The notes: generated from the sequence alone by a model not told the origin. Positions 1-13,400 are shown, numbered from the stretch's first letter. The stretch: DNA of 64,000 nucleotides from Pleurodeles waltl (GCF_031143425.1 NC_090450.1:215771442-215835441); one strand, 5' to 3'. Numbers and translations: made by a program.

Positions 1-2
1 AT

Positions 3-185
3 TACTTGACAAGGCATGTAAAGGACCTACCAAGGATGGATGGGAGAACAATGCTGATACTACTGTATGCAGATGATGTGGTCCTACTTTCTTGCACAGC
101 AAATGAGCTACAAAGTCTTCTAGATCTTTTTTTTTGATTTTCTGTGGGTCTTGAAAGTGAATTTTGCCAAGCCTTATGTCAGCTG
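3..185 (+). pseudogene. LINE reverse transcriptase fragment (YADD box)
   Basis: The reading frame through 66-77 encodes the YADD catalytic box of a non-LTR reverse transcriptase, followed by VVLLS and a leucine-rich stretch typical of the segment after the box. It stops at a TGA at 135-137; similarity to the expected next segment continues in part beyond it. The fragment begins at or before the window edge, so its 5' extent is unknown. It is interrupted downstream by the MITE at 201-988 and appears to continue as a LINE tail at 992-1440. It cannot encode a working enzyme. The clade is not certain. Confidence 0.75.
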
Positions 186-200
186 ACCTTTAAACACTAA

Positions 201-988
201 GGGGGTCATTCCGACCCCGGCGGGCGGCGGGCGCAGACCTCCAGAAGACAGCACCGCGGTCAAATGACCGCGGCGGTCATTCTGACTTTCCCGCTGGGCG
301 GGCGGGCGACCGCCAAGAGGCCGCCCGCCCAGCAGGAAAGCCCCAGCAACGATGAAGCTGGCTCCGAATGGAGCCGGCGGAGTTGCTGGTGTGCGACGGA
401 TGCAGTGGCACCCGTCGCGATTTTCAGTGTCTGCTTTGCAGACACTGAAAATCTGAATAGGGCCCTGTTAGGGGGCCCCTGCAGTGCCCATTCCAGTGGC
501 ATGGGCACTGCAGGGGCCCCCAGGGGCCCCCAGGGGCCCCACGACACCCGTTCCCGCCAGCCTCTTCCAGGCGGTGTAAACCGCCAGGAACAGGCTGGCG
601 GGAAGGGGGTCGGAATCCCCATTGCGGCGCTGCTTGCAGCGCTGCTGTGGAGGATTCCCTGGGGCAGGGGAAAACCGGCGGGAAACCGACCACTGGCATG
701 GGCAGTGTAGGGGTCCCCTAACAGGGCCCCAGCCTGCTTTTCACTGTCTGCCTAGCAGACAGTGAAAAGCGCAACGGGTGCAACTGCACCCGTCGCACAC
801 TTGCAACACTTGCAACACCGCCAGCTCCATTCGGAGCCGGCTTCAATGTTGCAGGCCCCCTTCCCGCTGGGCCAGCGGGAGCTAACATTGTTAGCGCCCG
901 CTGGCCCAGCGGGAAGGTCGGAATGCCGCCAGCGGTCTTTTGACCGTGGAGCGGTCAAATGCCGCCCGCCGGGGTCAGAATGACCCCC
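201..988. mobile_element. GC-rich Harbinger-type MITE
   Basis: A 788 bp GC-rich block in AT-rich surroundings. The ends are terminal inverted repeats of about 28 bp: the left begins GGGGGTCATTCCGACCCC, and the right end read on the other strand begins GGGGGTCATTCTGACCCC. Perfect TAA target duplications lie at 198-200 and 989-991, matching the 3 bp TWA preference of PIF/Harbinger elements. The interior holds further short palindromes (for example near 255-275 and 863-918) and paired blocks near 420-450 and 735-770. Open frames on both strands follow from the GC composition and carry no recognisable domain. It is non-autonomous and inserted in the LINE fragment. Confidence 0.85.
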
Positions 989-991
989 TAA

Positions 992-1440
992 ATCCTTTTC
1001 AGAGTGGTATTTCCAATACAGTGTGCGTGGAAAAAGGACCCACCGGTGTGCCCTTCTGATGATATTTCTAATGTGTGCACATGTCATTTCTTACTTTGAA
1101 GCACATTGTACGCAGCACCAAGATCTGCCTACATATTGCCAATGCTACAGAGTGTAAATGTTAGACATTTCCAAAAGGGATGGAATATATTAAAAAATGT
1201 CCCACGTTTGAGAATTGTTACTCTGCACTAAATGTTTTAAGATCTGCTTTGGCTATTAGGAAAATATATGAACTGATCCCTGTACTTTAATCGCTGAAAG
1301 TTCTAGATTTAAATATGAGTTTTAAATGTTTTAAATTATTACTGTTTTGAAATTTGATATCGGTAATTAATAAATGGGTTGTTTAATTTATGTGCTTTTA
1401 TGGTAAAAGCCGAATAAAGATATTTTGACTGACTGATTTA
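992..1440 (+). repeat. Probable LINE 3' tail
   Basis: AT-rich non-coding sequence resumes directly after the MITE target duplication. It ends with an AATAAAG motif near 1413 and a short TGAC-type simple repeat near 1425-1437, as LINE 3' ends often do. It lies on the same strand as the RT fragment at 3-185, so the simplest reading is one 5'-truncated LINE copy split by the MITE. The join is inferred from position and tail type only. Confidence 0.5.
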
Positions 1441-1791
1441 CAACTAATTTGAATGATTTGAGTTTGTAACTTTGCTACTTTGCTAATAAAGCTTCATGGT
1501 TTGCAAATCTATTACTCTTGTCATCCTTGTGGGGCAAAAGGTGCTTCACTGTAATTGTATTGACTTGTTCATGTTAAGTCTCAAATCAATATAATGGTCC
1601 ATCAACTTAAGTGCAGCTTGTACTTGAATTTGCGTTGTGGGAGTTTGTTAAAAACAAAAAAAAAGAAAACTGAATAGTTTGATCAAAAGCTTTCAGAACC
1701 GATGCCAGGTGCCCACCAACATTTTTTTAACATTAAAATGAACTGCCATGATGGTGTTTCTTTCAACGTGCAGAGATGACCACTTAAATGG
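1441..1791. other. Unassigned AT-rich stretch
   Basis: No gene, terminal repeat or recognised element seen. It contains an A-rich run near 1651-1670 that could be the tail of an old retroposed sequence. Confidence 0.4.
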
Positions 1792-4203
1792 TGTAGGAGA
1801 CTGGCCTGGTTTGTAAAGGGTACCTATGGTACTTACACCTTACACCAGGTCCAGTTATCCCTTATTAGTGAAATGTAGGCAGTGTCTAGCAGCTTAGGCT
1901 GTCTAGGGGTAGCTGTAGCAGAGCAGCCAAAGCTTAACTAGGAGACATGCAAAGCTCTTGCAATACCAAGATAGTCACACAGTACGTATACACAATAAAA
2001 GACAATACTTAGTGTTACCAAAAATTAAGGTACTTTATTATAGTGACACAAGGCCAAAAATATCATAGAGGCAATACTCCTTCTGGCGGTAAGTATTATA
2101 CACAATATATACGCTAGTAACCAAAATCAGGTAAATAAACAGTCATAGAATAGTGCAAATAGTGGAAAATACATTACATTTCAATATGCCTACAGGCAGC
2201 ACAAACCATATACTAAAATAGTAGAGTGCAAATGTTGAATTCCCCCTATGCAAGTGTAGTGTGTAGAGGGACGCTGGAAGTGTAAGAAAACACCAAAGGT
2301 AAGTAAAGTCCCCCAACCTCAGAGCCCAGGAAAGCAGGGGTAAAGCACAGCAACTTTCCTCAGAACACACTACAAGTCTTGATGGAGAATTATGCAAGAA
2401 TCAAGCAAGACTGCAAGCAACCAACAATAGATTCCTGGACCTGAAGACCTGCGGAGAGAGGAGACCAAGTCCATAAATCGAAGAAGAGTCCAGGAAGAAC
2501 AGGAGCCCCTGCCCACCTGGAACAAGGTGCAAAAGTGGATTCTCTGGTTGGAAGAAAAGTACAGAAATGCACCAAAGAAGATAGATGCGGGTTCCTGTTT
2601 GGTACAAGGGATGTCCCATGTTGCGTTGTTGGATGCAGGCTGTTTGTGTCGCTGGATTCCGCCAACAAGCCTTGGGTCACGCGAGTAAGCGGTTTGCGTC
2701 AAAGAGGAGCTGCCTGGACCCAGTAGGGACTTGGGGGTCTCAACTTGGAATGACGAGACAGAGGGGGCTCTCAGCACTTCAGGGAGCCCTCAGAAGACCA
2801 GGCAGTGCCCACAGGAGTCCAAAAACACGGGGACAAAGGAGTTGAAAAGTGAGGTAATCTCAGTACTACACAGGAGAAACCCACACCACCGGAGAACAAC
2901 TCTGAGAGCTGTGCATCACAGGCTGGAGTGATGGGGGCCCGGACTACGTTGTGCACAAAGAACTTTTGGAAGAAGTGCACAGAAGCCCAAGGAGCTGCAG
3001 AAGAGGCAATGCACAGGGGTTCTGTCGCTGCACGGGGACACAAGGTCTTCCCTCCACCAAATTTGGACAGCTGGACTTTTGGACAGTCAGGATCACTTCG
3101 GTCCACCGCCTGTGTTCCAGGGATCACACTCGTCAACAGGGAAGGAGTCCCAGATTACCAGTTGTCATCGCAGAGAGGTGCCTGCTGAAGCAGGGAAGTG
3201 ACTCTGTCACTCCACGGGAGATTCTTTCGGTTCTTCTGGTGCTGGGTGAAGACAGGCAGTCCTCAGAGTGTGCGCACCTTGCAAACTGTTGCAGTTCCTG
3301 GTGGGAGCTGAAGTTGCAGGTCACAGGAGTCTTCCTGATACTTTGTTGCAGTTACAGCGGTTCCTGGAGTAGTCTGCATTTCATTGGATTGTCAGAAGCT
3401 GAAGCAGAGGATGCAGAGGAGTCCTGGAGGAATCTTGCAAACCCAATCTTAGGAAACACCCAGGGGAGATACCCTAATAGCCCTGGGAGGGGGATTGGCT
3501 ACCTACCCAGGTATGCACCTGGCAGGAGGGGTCTCTGACATCACCTACTGGCACTGGCCACTCATATGCTCCCAGAGGGTCCCCACACCTTGGAATCCAA
3601 GATGGCTAATGCCAGGGACACTCTGGAGGAGATCTGGGCACCACCACTGGGGCCTTGGACAATGTGGGGGCACCTTTGCTAGTGCAAGGGTGCCCTCACA
3701 CACAGTAACTTTGCACCTAGCCTTCACTAACTGAAGGTTAGACATATAGGTGACTTATAAGTTACCTGGTGCAGTGGAAAAATGGCTGTGAAATAGTATG
3801 TGCACTATTTCACTCAGGCTGCAATGGCAGTACTGAAGGATGGTTTGTATGAGCTTCTTATGGGTGGCAAAAGAAATGCTGCAGCCCATAAGGATCTCCT
3901 GGAACCCAATGTCCTTGGTACCTAGGTACCATATACTAGGAACTTATAAGGGGGGGTCCAGTGTGCCAATCAGAATTGGAATATGGAGTCACTAAACTGT
4001 AGTGACAAATGTGGTACACAGAGAGAGCATAAGCACTGGAGTTCTGGTTAGCAGAACTCCAGTGACACAGTCAAACACACATAGGCCACAAACTATGAGC
4101 ACAGGGGTCCTGGCTAGCAGGATCCCAGCGAGACAGTAAAAACACACTGACAAACTGGCCAAAAATGGGGGTAACCATGCTAGAAAGAGGCTACCTTCTT
4201 ACA
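1792..4203 (-). mobile_element. Long LTR (solo), family A, minus strand
   Basis: Read on the minus strand, this 2.4 kb block starts TGTAAGAAGG and ends CTCCTACA, so it has LTR-type TG...CA ends. A polyadenylation signal (AATAAA on the minus strand) lies near 2035, about 250 bp from the 3' end. The same sequence recurs on the plus strand at 16721-20666: both copies share their first roughly 120 bp, the region around the poly(A) signal and the 3' end. No gag or pol lies next to it, so it is best read as a solo LTR. Flanking 5-mers (aatgg, gttgg) match at only three positions. Short open frames inside show no domain. The retrotransposon superfamily cannot be named from the LTR alone. Confidence 0.7.
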
Positions 4204-4788
4204 GTTGGCCATCATCCCTTAAAGTGATGGACGGTAATATGTCTTAACAGAGAAGGTAATGTCTTCTGCCACTCTGAGAGATGCAGTAATGTTTGTCAGT
4301 TCCTTAATACAATCCTTAGTAAAAAATGCAAAAATATCTGACTGTGTAAGCCTCCGTTTGATCTCTTTGAGTTTGGAAACCTGGTATTCATAATGATAAC
4401 CTTCTTTTTTTGTTATTTTATTCCAACTGGTTTACGAGGTTTCAGTTGAGTTACTTTGGAAACAATCATCCTTCTAACCAATCTGCTGTTCATATCAATA
4501 GTAAAGACACTTCAACACACCCATACACAGTATGGATGTCACATTCTGGGAGATGGAAATATACTCCTTGCTTAGCACATCCAATCAAAAAAAATTATAT
4601 ATTTTTTTTACAGAGATGGTCACAAGCCACTTTTGTTGGTCACAGCACCTCTGACCAAGAAAGTAATAGCAGATCTTCTAAACCAATTCCTAACTTAGTC
4701 ACATGCAAATTTGTTTTACAATTTGAATAGTATTTCTTCCCACAATATTTCATGCCACGCCATTCAGATTAGAGTTTTTGTCAGATTT
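4204..4788. other. Unassigned stretch
   Basis: AT-rich sequence with a 106-codon open frame at 4410-4730 that has no recognisable domain or codon signal. Nothing else is supportable. Confidence 0.4.
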
Positions 4789-5705
4789 TGGCACATATTT
4801 AAACTTTTTCATGCAAAACTGCGTTAGCGCAGTTTTGCGTGAAATAGTATAGCTCCTGCTAGCGGCATTCAAAGACGCCAGCCGGGTGCTATATTTATGG
4901 AATGGAGCTAGCCGGTGCTAATGCCCTGTTAGCGTCCTTGTGAAGGATGCTAACAGGGTGGGGGAGGCGTAGGGGAAACTGGAGCTTGTGCGCCGAATTA
5001 TGGTGCTACACTGTTTAGAGGCAAAAAAATGCCTCTAAGCAGTGTAGCGCCATTTTCTGGCGCACACAACCCCCATGGACATGGCTCCTGTCTTAGAAAG
5101 GACAGGAGCCATGCCCACCACCCCAAAGGCCATGCCCAGGGGACGAATGTCTCCTGGGCACGGCCATTGGGGCCAGTGCCATGCAGGGGGCCCCAAGTCA
5201 GGGCCCCCGGGCATAAAAAATAATAATAATAATACTTACCAGGACTTACCTGGGATGGGTCCCCCATCCTGTGGCGTCCCTCTGGTGTGTGTGGGGGTGG
5301 GTGGTGGTGTCCCTGGGGCCAGGGAAGGGTACCTGTGTTCTTTTTCCATGGTCTCTGACCATGGAAATATGCCTTCAGGTCCCCTAACACCTTCCCATAC
5401 CCAGGCGTTAAATAATAGCGCTAAGCAAGCTTAGCATCATTATTTAAGGCCCCCATCTCCTGCGCTGGATTTTTGCACCGTGGATAAATATGGCGCTAAG
5501 GCCGTATCATCCTTTTCTGGACGGGAAAGCCTACCTTGCATCTCATTGACGCAAGGTAGGTTTTCACATCCAGAAAACAACGTTAACTTCATAACTTTTG
5601 TGCTTGATGTGTCTAGCGCCAAAGTATAACTATCAAATTAGGTTTGTGCTTAGTTAGGGTAGAAAATATGCTGCTAATTCAGCGCAACCGAGTATAAATA
5701 TGAGC
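4789..5705. mobile_element. MITE-like element with inverted ends
   Basis: The left end reads GGCACATATTTAAACTT; the right end, on the other strand, reads GGCTCATATTTATACTC, giving an imperfect inverted repeat of about 17 bp. The interior is rich in paired hairpins, for example near 4816-4842, 5026-5056 and 5077-5112, and has a short AAT microsatellite near 5217-5233. No transposase frame is visible. The target duplication is unclear (a run of T on both sides), so the superfamily is left open. Confidence 0.55.
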
Positions 5706-6165
5706 CTTTGTATTTTTACATTCTGTCCCTTTAGGCAGTTCTGTAATTGACTGATGGAGTGTCACATCAGGGTATACCTGAAGAAGGTAAATAAATATTC
5801 AAGCTCATTAGGATGAACTCTCTGGGGCCGATACACAAGGGCACCGGAGTCATACTTCACCTACCCCTAAATTGCTTGTGAAATGGAACAAAAATGTCTG
5901 ATTCCTTATTAGTCGCAGCACAAAGAGGACACTATCCTTTCAATGTGTACTAAGAACAAATACATATCCCCTTAATATTCCCATTTGACATTTTTGGAGC
6001 CAAATCAGTACTTTTAAATGCCTTTGTGAACTGATGCCTCTGATTACGGAACACAATGTGTTGTCTTATTTAAGTTAATTCTATTATCATAAGGATCAAC
6101 TCTTTCAGCTATCATTTGATCTGCCACAGGACCAGTTAGCATTCAGCTTGAGTTAGTAAATGTAA
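5706..6165. other. Unassigned stretch
   Basis: No recognisable gene or repeat. The last eight bases (aaatgtaa) match the sequence after the next MITE at six of eight positions. Confidence 0.4.
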
Positions 6166-6408
6166 GGGGTAGATTTATAAGAAAGTGGTGCATCGGTCAT
6201 GATGTGCCACTTTTCTTGCGTCCCACCCTTGCATACATTATGCTTGGAGAAGGCATAAAGTGGTGCAAGGGGTTGCAAAGTTGCACCACTTAGTAAATAT
6301 GGCATGGGGGAATGGCCACGTTAACGCCACCTTAGCATCATAAAAATGACACTAAGGTGGCGCTAAGGCGGCGTCAAGGCAGCGCTAAGGACTTGTAAAT
6401 CTGCCCCC
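6166..6408. mobile_element. Short MITE, possibly hAT-like
   Basis: A 243 bp element whose left end GGGGTAGATTTATAAG pairs with the right end read in reverse (GGGGGCAGATTTACAAG). Flanks are aaatgtaa and aaatgtgt, an 8 bp duplication with two mismatches, which would suit a hAT element. Related ends (AGATTTAAGAA) are seen at 24194-24687. The interior holds palindromic blocks around the GGTGGCGCTAAGG motif. There is no coding capacity. Confidence 0.6.
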
Positions 6409-7438
6409 AAATGTGTTAAAAATGCTCTAATACAACTTTTCTCACTGCTTTTTGTCAATTTTTTTAAATAAAGTAATGCACTTCAATGCTGCATTACATT
6501 GTTGCATGCTCCACTTTCATAATTCACCGTCCCCATGTAGGAGTATGGAATGATCATACCTTGGTGCCCGCCCATTCTGTAATACTACAAACCACGTTAC
6601 TTTGCCCCTATCGTGCTTAATATTGATCAGCACTTGTTGAAATTGTAAATACAAAATACAAAGTACATATATGTTTCCTCGGCACTTGAGCAACCAATGT
6701 CTGGCTGCAATGCAATTATCCACTTTAAAATCTGGAGACAAGTTCTTCCTTCGCTAAAACTAGCGACAGGTACTCTAAAATGTAGCTGCGCTTACAATAT
6801 AAATCTTATTCACAAAAAACACCCCTTTTTCTGTTCGACTGCAAAAGGACTAATGTAGATAGTAACCTTCTAACCGTCATTACCAGTAGTTTCAAGTTTT
6901 TATTTCATGAATTGGAACAACTAAGAGATCCACATGTAAAATCACTTCCTAACAAAAACATACAACAACCTAAGAACTATCACATAAAAATTCCACAGAA
7001 GACCAAGCAAAAGGCACAAAAATTATACAAATTCATTGATCATATAAAATATCATAGTAGCAGGTCTAAAATTGATCAAGATTATTCTAGTTCTTCAAAT
7101 TAGCCTGTATAGTATAAGCATTAAATAATCTGAGGAGGAAAAATCCATGGAGTACCTCAGGCAGTATGATGTGTAACCATGGGGAGCCTTCTCGTAGAGA
7201 ACCTACACATACCATAACATTTTCTGCAATGAAAACAGTTGTGAGACATATACTTCAAGCCAAATAAAATACACAAATTTAAGGCAAACGACCTTTAACA
7301 GTAAATGCGAAATGAGAAACACCAGGAGATCTTATCAAAGTTCTCCAATCTCCAATCTTCCCTGTAGAGCACATTTTCAATCTTCGTATTTATCGCCCAT
7401 ACAGGACACTCAGTAGAGATTTGAAAAGACTGAAAGAA
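6409..7438. other. Unassigned; may include LINE 3' UTR
   Basis: AT-rich sequence without a convincing gene. The part nearest 7438 may be the 3' untranslated end of the minus-strand LINE that follows, but no poly(A) or simple-repeat tail could be fixed. Confidence 0.35.
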
Positions 7439-10400
7439 TTAGAAAATCCTAAAACAAAAGAGTTCATTGGAAGGATTACAGAGGGCTTCCAAAGATTCTC
7501 CTACTGAGCGAATATTAAAGTGCAGGTACAGAGGTCTTAGCCATTTTTTCCTAGCCAGACAAATGTAATCCATTTGACATAGATCGCAATTATTATCAGA
7601 ACCATCCCATTTAGAGGTAAGATCTCTAAGGGGTAAGCTATCTAATCTCAGCATAAGGAACAGGCGCCTTATCCCATGGGGGAGATTCCAAGAAAGGTAG
7701 GGCTGAGATTGTTTAGGAATTACTGATTCGGTTAACCTAGTCAGTTTTCTTTTATTACTGCAGAATTGTAAATCAGAGGAGAAACTTTTCAGCCAGGAAG
7801 TTTCTTTTAAAATAATTTTAAGTGTAGTGGGCATGGAGGATTGAATCGAATCATGGTTTAGCTCAAGCAATTGTAAAGCTAGATTATAATTCTTTTAAAA
7901 CATAGATTTTTCTTTCAATCTATTAAAGATTTCTAAAAAAAAGCTAAATTTCTTATGGCAGCTGCCTTACTGTGGGCTAAACTATAAGCTCTCCTAACCA
8001 CAGCCACAAGGCCCAATACGAAAACATTCTGAATACCAAATTAGAGCTTTAAGGCTGCAACTGAGGCTGAGTTAATACACAGGGCTAATCGTCTTAATGT
8101 CTGTCCTTCTGTCCTATCTAAAAAATTCAATGAGGAGATCTCTATGCCCTTGAGAGAATACAGAAGAGTGGCCGGGATCTTTGTTTGATAGACCATTAAT
8201 AAATGGTGGACATGACGCTGGCCAACTGCTGTAAAAAATGCAGCTAAACCTTGTGCTTGACATAAAGCCTTCTAAACATTGTTGTACATGTGATCTTCAT
8301 CATTGAGTGAGGAGAAAAAGGTTTTCCCCAAAAAACAGTAGGATTTTACCTGCTCTAGCTTGTGTTGGCCCAAAGACCGGGAAAAGTTGGTTTTCTTACC
8401 CAGTTTTTTCCCACGAAAACATGTAACTTGAGATTTGGATAGATTAATCTGTAGATGATGCTGTGTAGAATATAGATGTAGCGCCGCCAATAGCTGATTT
8501 AAACCTTTTGGGGTAAGGTCAATCACTATTATATCATCAGCATATAGGAGGCAGGACAAAGGATTTCCTCCAATTTTCAGTGAAAACCCATCCACATCTT
8601 GCAAAAAACTGGGCAGATCATGAATATATAAGGAAAATAATAGTGGTGCCAACAAGCAGCCTTGCTTCAGGCCATTTTTTGTAGGGAATTTATCAGACAA
8701 GCCCTGTTCTCCTCTTAACAAAATTGTACACCAGGTGGAGGAGTGCAAGGCTCTAATCAAGTGAAGCAGGTTTGGGGGGACAACCAGCTCATATAGTTTT
8801 TTCCACAGTTTTTTCCTGCCCTCTCTGTCGAAAGCCGTAGAGAAGTCAATAAATGCTGCATATACTGTCCCCCCCTTATCTGAACATATTTTTAATTTAT
8901 CGTTTGTAACAATAGAATATTGTCCAAAGTACTATGTTCCTTTCTAAAAACCTGCTTGTTCCAGTGGAAGAATTTTGTTGTCCTCGACCCACGAAGTTAA
9001 ATGCACTAAAATACTTTTTGCAAAAATCTTGCCAGTTGTGTCCAATAGTGCGATTTGGTGATAATTTACGGGCAAGGATTTATCACCCTTTTTATGTAGT
9101 GGGACAATAACACTCCCTCTCCAGGAGTCTGGGACTTCACTTTTTAAGTAGCAGGCACGGAAAACTGGATGGAGGATTTTTGCCCAAAGCAGAGGTTCAA
9201 GTTTTATTAAAGCCATCGGGACCTCATCAGGGCCCATAGCTCTGGAATTCTTCATTGTCATAATGAACCCCGCAATTTCAGACACAGAGGGGGGTCCCAA
9301 CAATTCTTGTCTGAGCTATTATTTTTACTTCAATCTATTTCCCAAGGCTCACTCCCCTCGTTTTCTGTGTACAGAGCCAACATATAATTCTTCCAATCCA
9401 CTATGGGGGTGGGTGCTGGACGATTTACGCCTTCCACAGCCTTTGGCAATACTGCCCCAAGATTTGCTGGAATTTTTTTTAGCACTGCTGCTTGCCTCGC
9501 AGCTATCCACTTCTGTTCCTCCTTTTCCCTTTTCATACTTAACTTCACTTGTGCTCTTCTACGTTTTAATAAAGATATTCTCTTCCTCCTATCTGTAGAC
9601 TCTCGTTCATGCTGTCTCCTACCAATTTATTAATTTCTCTATTTAGTAGTAAAATGAATTGGCTTACTTTCTTTTGTTGTGGCTTTGGACGGTGATATTT
9701 AGCACTGCGGGTTATATATTCAATAAATTTAGGAAAATGATTTAGGGGATCGACATTCCATTCCACTCCATCTCTCACTACAGATTCAAGAGCTTTTTTT
9801 ACAGAGGACATTTTAGCAGGAGTCCAAAAGGTTCTACCTGTTTTCCCGCAAAAGCTAATGGTTTTGCCCAAGGGATTCCAAGAATCTATGGGGGAAAACA
9901 GCATTTTTAATGAAAGAATGAGGATTTTATGATCACTAAAGGATGTATTTATTACTCTCATATGCTCTACTGATTGAGCAATATTATAAGGAGCTATCAT
10001 ATAATCAATTATTGAGCTACACTGCGGGGATTTATGTGTTAAGGCTGCTGGATGATCCGAACTAAAACACCCATTTAGAAAATTGCAGCATAGTTCTCGC
10101 AAGCCTTTCAGTAGGATATACCCCCTTTTATCAGTCCTTATTTTCAGGGGAAATAGAGTGAGCGGAATATTTAAAGCAGTTTCCCTCTCTAGGCCCTCAA
10201 AAGTGGAAAGGGATAAGTTGGAGATTTTACAATTTAAATCTCCCAATATTAGTAACTCATCTACCCTTTCATGTGGATTAGAGCAGATTACTAACATTTG
10301 ATTGAGCATAGACAATAAAACAGTATCAAATTCCTTACCTGGGGGAATATAAGCATTAACTATTAACAGGGAGGTTTTTCAACCATTGTGTGAAATCGGA

Positions 10401-10475
10401 TACACTCTCACAATCTGAAACCAGTAAAATGGTAGGGGAGATTGTATTTGTCATCAGTGATAAATAACAATTTCT
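7439..10475 (-). pseudogene. Decayed non-LTR retrotransposon ORF2 (endonuclease plus RT)
   Basis: Read on the minus strand, the pieces come in the right order for one LINE. 10475-9566 carries the C-terminal half of an APE-type endonuclease, with GDLN and SDH catalytic motifs. 9548-9330 is a linker. 9303-8944 holds the first RT blocks, ending in a PLEQAGF motif. 8760-8272 holds NGLKQGCLLAP and the YADD box followed by IIVI. 7870-7439 is the C-terminal part, with the CxxC half of a zinc knuckle whose His-Cys half appears lost. Frames change at least four times, so it is a dead copy. The endonuclease N-terminus is missing, so it is 5'-truncated near 10475. The motifs fit a LINE of the L1/I/Nimb type; the clade is uncertain. 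Confidence 0.8.
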
Positions 10476-13400
10476 CGGCGATCAGTGTTTATGAGTTATG
10501 AATAACTCTTAATATGACTTTCACATAAAAAAAGAGGCAATAATGTGAATATGGCAGGTCTTACCGATGCTGTTAAACTTCAACAAACTTATATTTATGA
10601 CTCCTGTGTTTGGATGAGGGCTCTAATTTACTGGGTTACTCCTCATAGTGAGATCATTGTATTTTACTTCCATTTCTTAGCTCGCATGGGTTGCGCTTGT
10701 TCCCCGACACGGAATGTGGCATGCTAGGACCACCTTTCTGTGAAGTCTTTGTTGTTGCTTCCATTTCATGAAAGAAGCGCACCACTGGTAATACTGTTTT
10801 TCCCCTTGGTGAAATAGATAGAAATCTATCTGCTAATGACTTTCTTAACTTTTCGGCTGTTCATCCTACATAGTTTGCTTTTCACTAAACATATATACTT
10901 GGACACTCAGAGTAAATTGTTTGTGTCAGTTTATACATTTGCAATCATTTATCTCTGCAATATAGGCACTAGATTAATCTGCTTAATGTTTGACAACAAT
11001 TAGTAAGGGGTTTACTTACAGTGAAGAAACTTAGCACAAACTGCCTATGCAAGTAACCTCTTTTCTCAGCCCCAGAGAAATCTCTCTGCATGACATGAAC
11101 ATTTTTATCATATGGGTCCTGGTAATGTGCTGCAATTCTGAGATAATTTTTCAGTTTCCACGTTTGGTGGAAGCAACTACCCCACGTTGCATGGACATGG
11201 ATAAGTTGAAGACTTATAGTTTTTCTCTGAGATGGCTTCTTAAACTATCTAAATGGCAATCAGTTGTCGCCATTGTGGCCTTCTTGAAATTAGGCTGATT
11301 TCCCTTCTAACAGTGCGGCAGTACTGGCCCCTCTGCCACACTGGAGTATGGATCATGCATGGAAAATGCTAATGCTGGACCTTATGGTCAGTCTGACTTA
11401 AGTTCTGCCTGGCATCGGAATTAGTGTTCTTCCTATGTCAAAATGATAGAAGGAAGTCTGTCCTGTTTAATGTACTCTGTCAGGACAGAGTACTCTGGCA
11501 AAATGACTCCATCTTCCACTGAAGGAGTCACTTTCAACATTCAACAAGCTCTGGTGAATTGTGGAATTTGGACCATAAAGCTTGAGTACATTGTCTATGT
11601 CCACATAACTTTGGAATGCGAAGTATGGTTCTCCAGTTTTTTTAAAGGCACTTTGTTTTGAAAGTAAGAATCTGATACTTGGTGGACCTTTATGCAGCTA
11701 CTCTGTAAGACATGCACGGCAAGGGTGGATTAGCCACTTTAGACTCAGTAATTAATCCACCATCTGCTATAGCATAGTGGGATTACCTTAACACTTTAGT
11801 AGATTAATTGACACAGCCAATGGTAGAGCCAGAGGAGGTTCTTCCAGAAAGAGATTTGCCAGTAACTGTACTCCCAATTTGGTAAATCCATCAAGACAGG
11901 GTAAATTATCATTGCCATCGTCTTCATTATCAGGGCCTTAGCTTCTGTTCAGGATTCAGGAGTCATAGCATCACCAGTGCACAGTGCAACACACTGGATC
12001 ATATGTCTTGCTTCAATGAGGCCATAGCAAAGTCAAATATGCTGTGTCTTTACCTTTAACCTTCAGAAACAAGAACAAGGTGTTACAATTATTGGTGGCT
12101 TTCTCTCAATTACCAGTGCTCCATAACATGTTGCTGGATGCTCCAGACCACTTTCCCTGGCCGGTTCGTCTTCGGTTTGAGTTGCTGAGCTTTCTCTCTC
12201 CATCAGAGCCAAAAGACTGAGATTGACCAGGGCTGCAGGGACTGGATTCGGACTAGCACACAATCAAAGTGGAGACCTTGGCAGAGATTTAAACAACATG
12301 AACCAGTGCCTCGTGCTGGTGACATCTGCAAAAACAATATCTTCCCTGAATCAATATAGGTGCTTTTCCTTGATAGTCAAATATATCTCGGAGTTGTTAG
12401 CTTTTCTCAGCATACCTTTCTACTTCAAAGAGGTATGAATACTACCCATGAAACATTGGAATTGATGTTTCACTTACTTGCATTCCCACAAATCAGCAAC
12501 AACCATGAGCCGGATTAATATTACCCTTACTGCATACAGACAAGCAAGGAACTGAAACAGCCTCAAAACGGCCAACCTCTGACTCCCTCACTTTTCTTGG
12601 GATTCCAGTACATCATGGCACCGAGTGTTACAAGCTCCTGGGGCCTCTTCCAGAAAGCTACTGGACAAGCATCCAAGCAACCAATTGATGCTTAACCAAC
12701 GGAAGCCAGGCTCAGTCAAGCAGGAGCTCCACTAGAATGGAGAACATATGTTTTTTACTACAGGAATCAGGAACGTCTTCTAGATCTAATGCTGAAATAA
12801 AGACTGTGAGTCCTAGCTAGACAGTTTTATATAAACCTTTTCTATTAACTACATCTCCTGAATCTTAGGTGGGAGATCTAGTTGCTTATTAGTAGGACCC
12901 ACTTTGCCCTTTGACTCCCTACTTTCAATTCAAAGATAAGTCTGATTTTAATGAAGCACTGCGAGAGGTGTTGCTACTAGTCTTTGAAACTATCCTTTTT
13001 CTTTCTCCTCACTGTGGACAGTAGGTGAGCACTAAGCTTCATTCCCAACAGATGGTTCTTACTTGGCTGGACCAGGGTGAGGCATTGCACCTGTGCCTTT
13101 TCGAGAAAGATTCCTTAGCATAACTATGTAAGCCAAGGTGTCCTCAAGCAATCTCTTGTGTATTGAGCTCAAAGCTGGCTAGATATCAGATATTGTACCT
13201 TGTCAGAAACATTTCTGATTTGCCTCAACTTACACATACCATTTAATTTTCATAAAAATAGCCGCTATTTAGGGGAAATAATTAATAATTTAACATTACA
13301 TGATATCAGGTTTGCACGCATCTGTATCTGAATGTTAAGAAAGCCCATCACAATGACAAGCAAGTCTTCTTCAATTTTAACAGAGTAATGTGCAGGAGCT

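Noticed and set aside
264..710. 148-codon ORF (and opposite-strand ORFs) in the GC-rich MITE
   Set aside because: Open frames occur on both strands because of GC composition; no domain, and the block is a non-coding MITE.
2951..3538. 195-codon plus-strand ORF in the first LTR
   Set aside because: It lies antisense to the LTR, is not conserved in the other copy and has no domain.
4410..4730. 106-codon ORF
   Set aside because: AT-rich chance frame with no domain or codon signal.
11472..11493. Palindrome as a possible regulatory operator or hairpin RNA
   Set aside because: A single 10 bp stem with no gene context; expected by chance at this scale.
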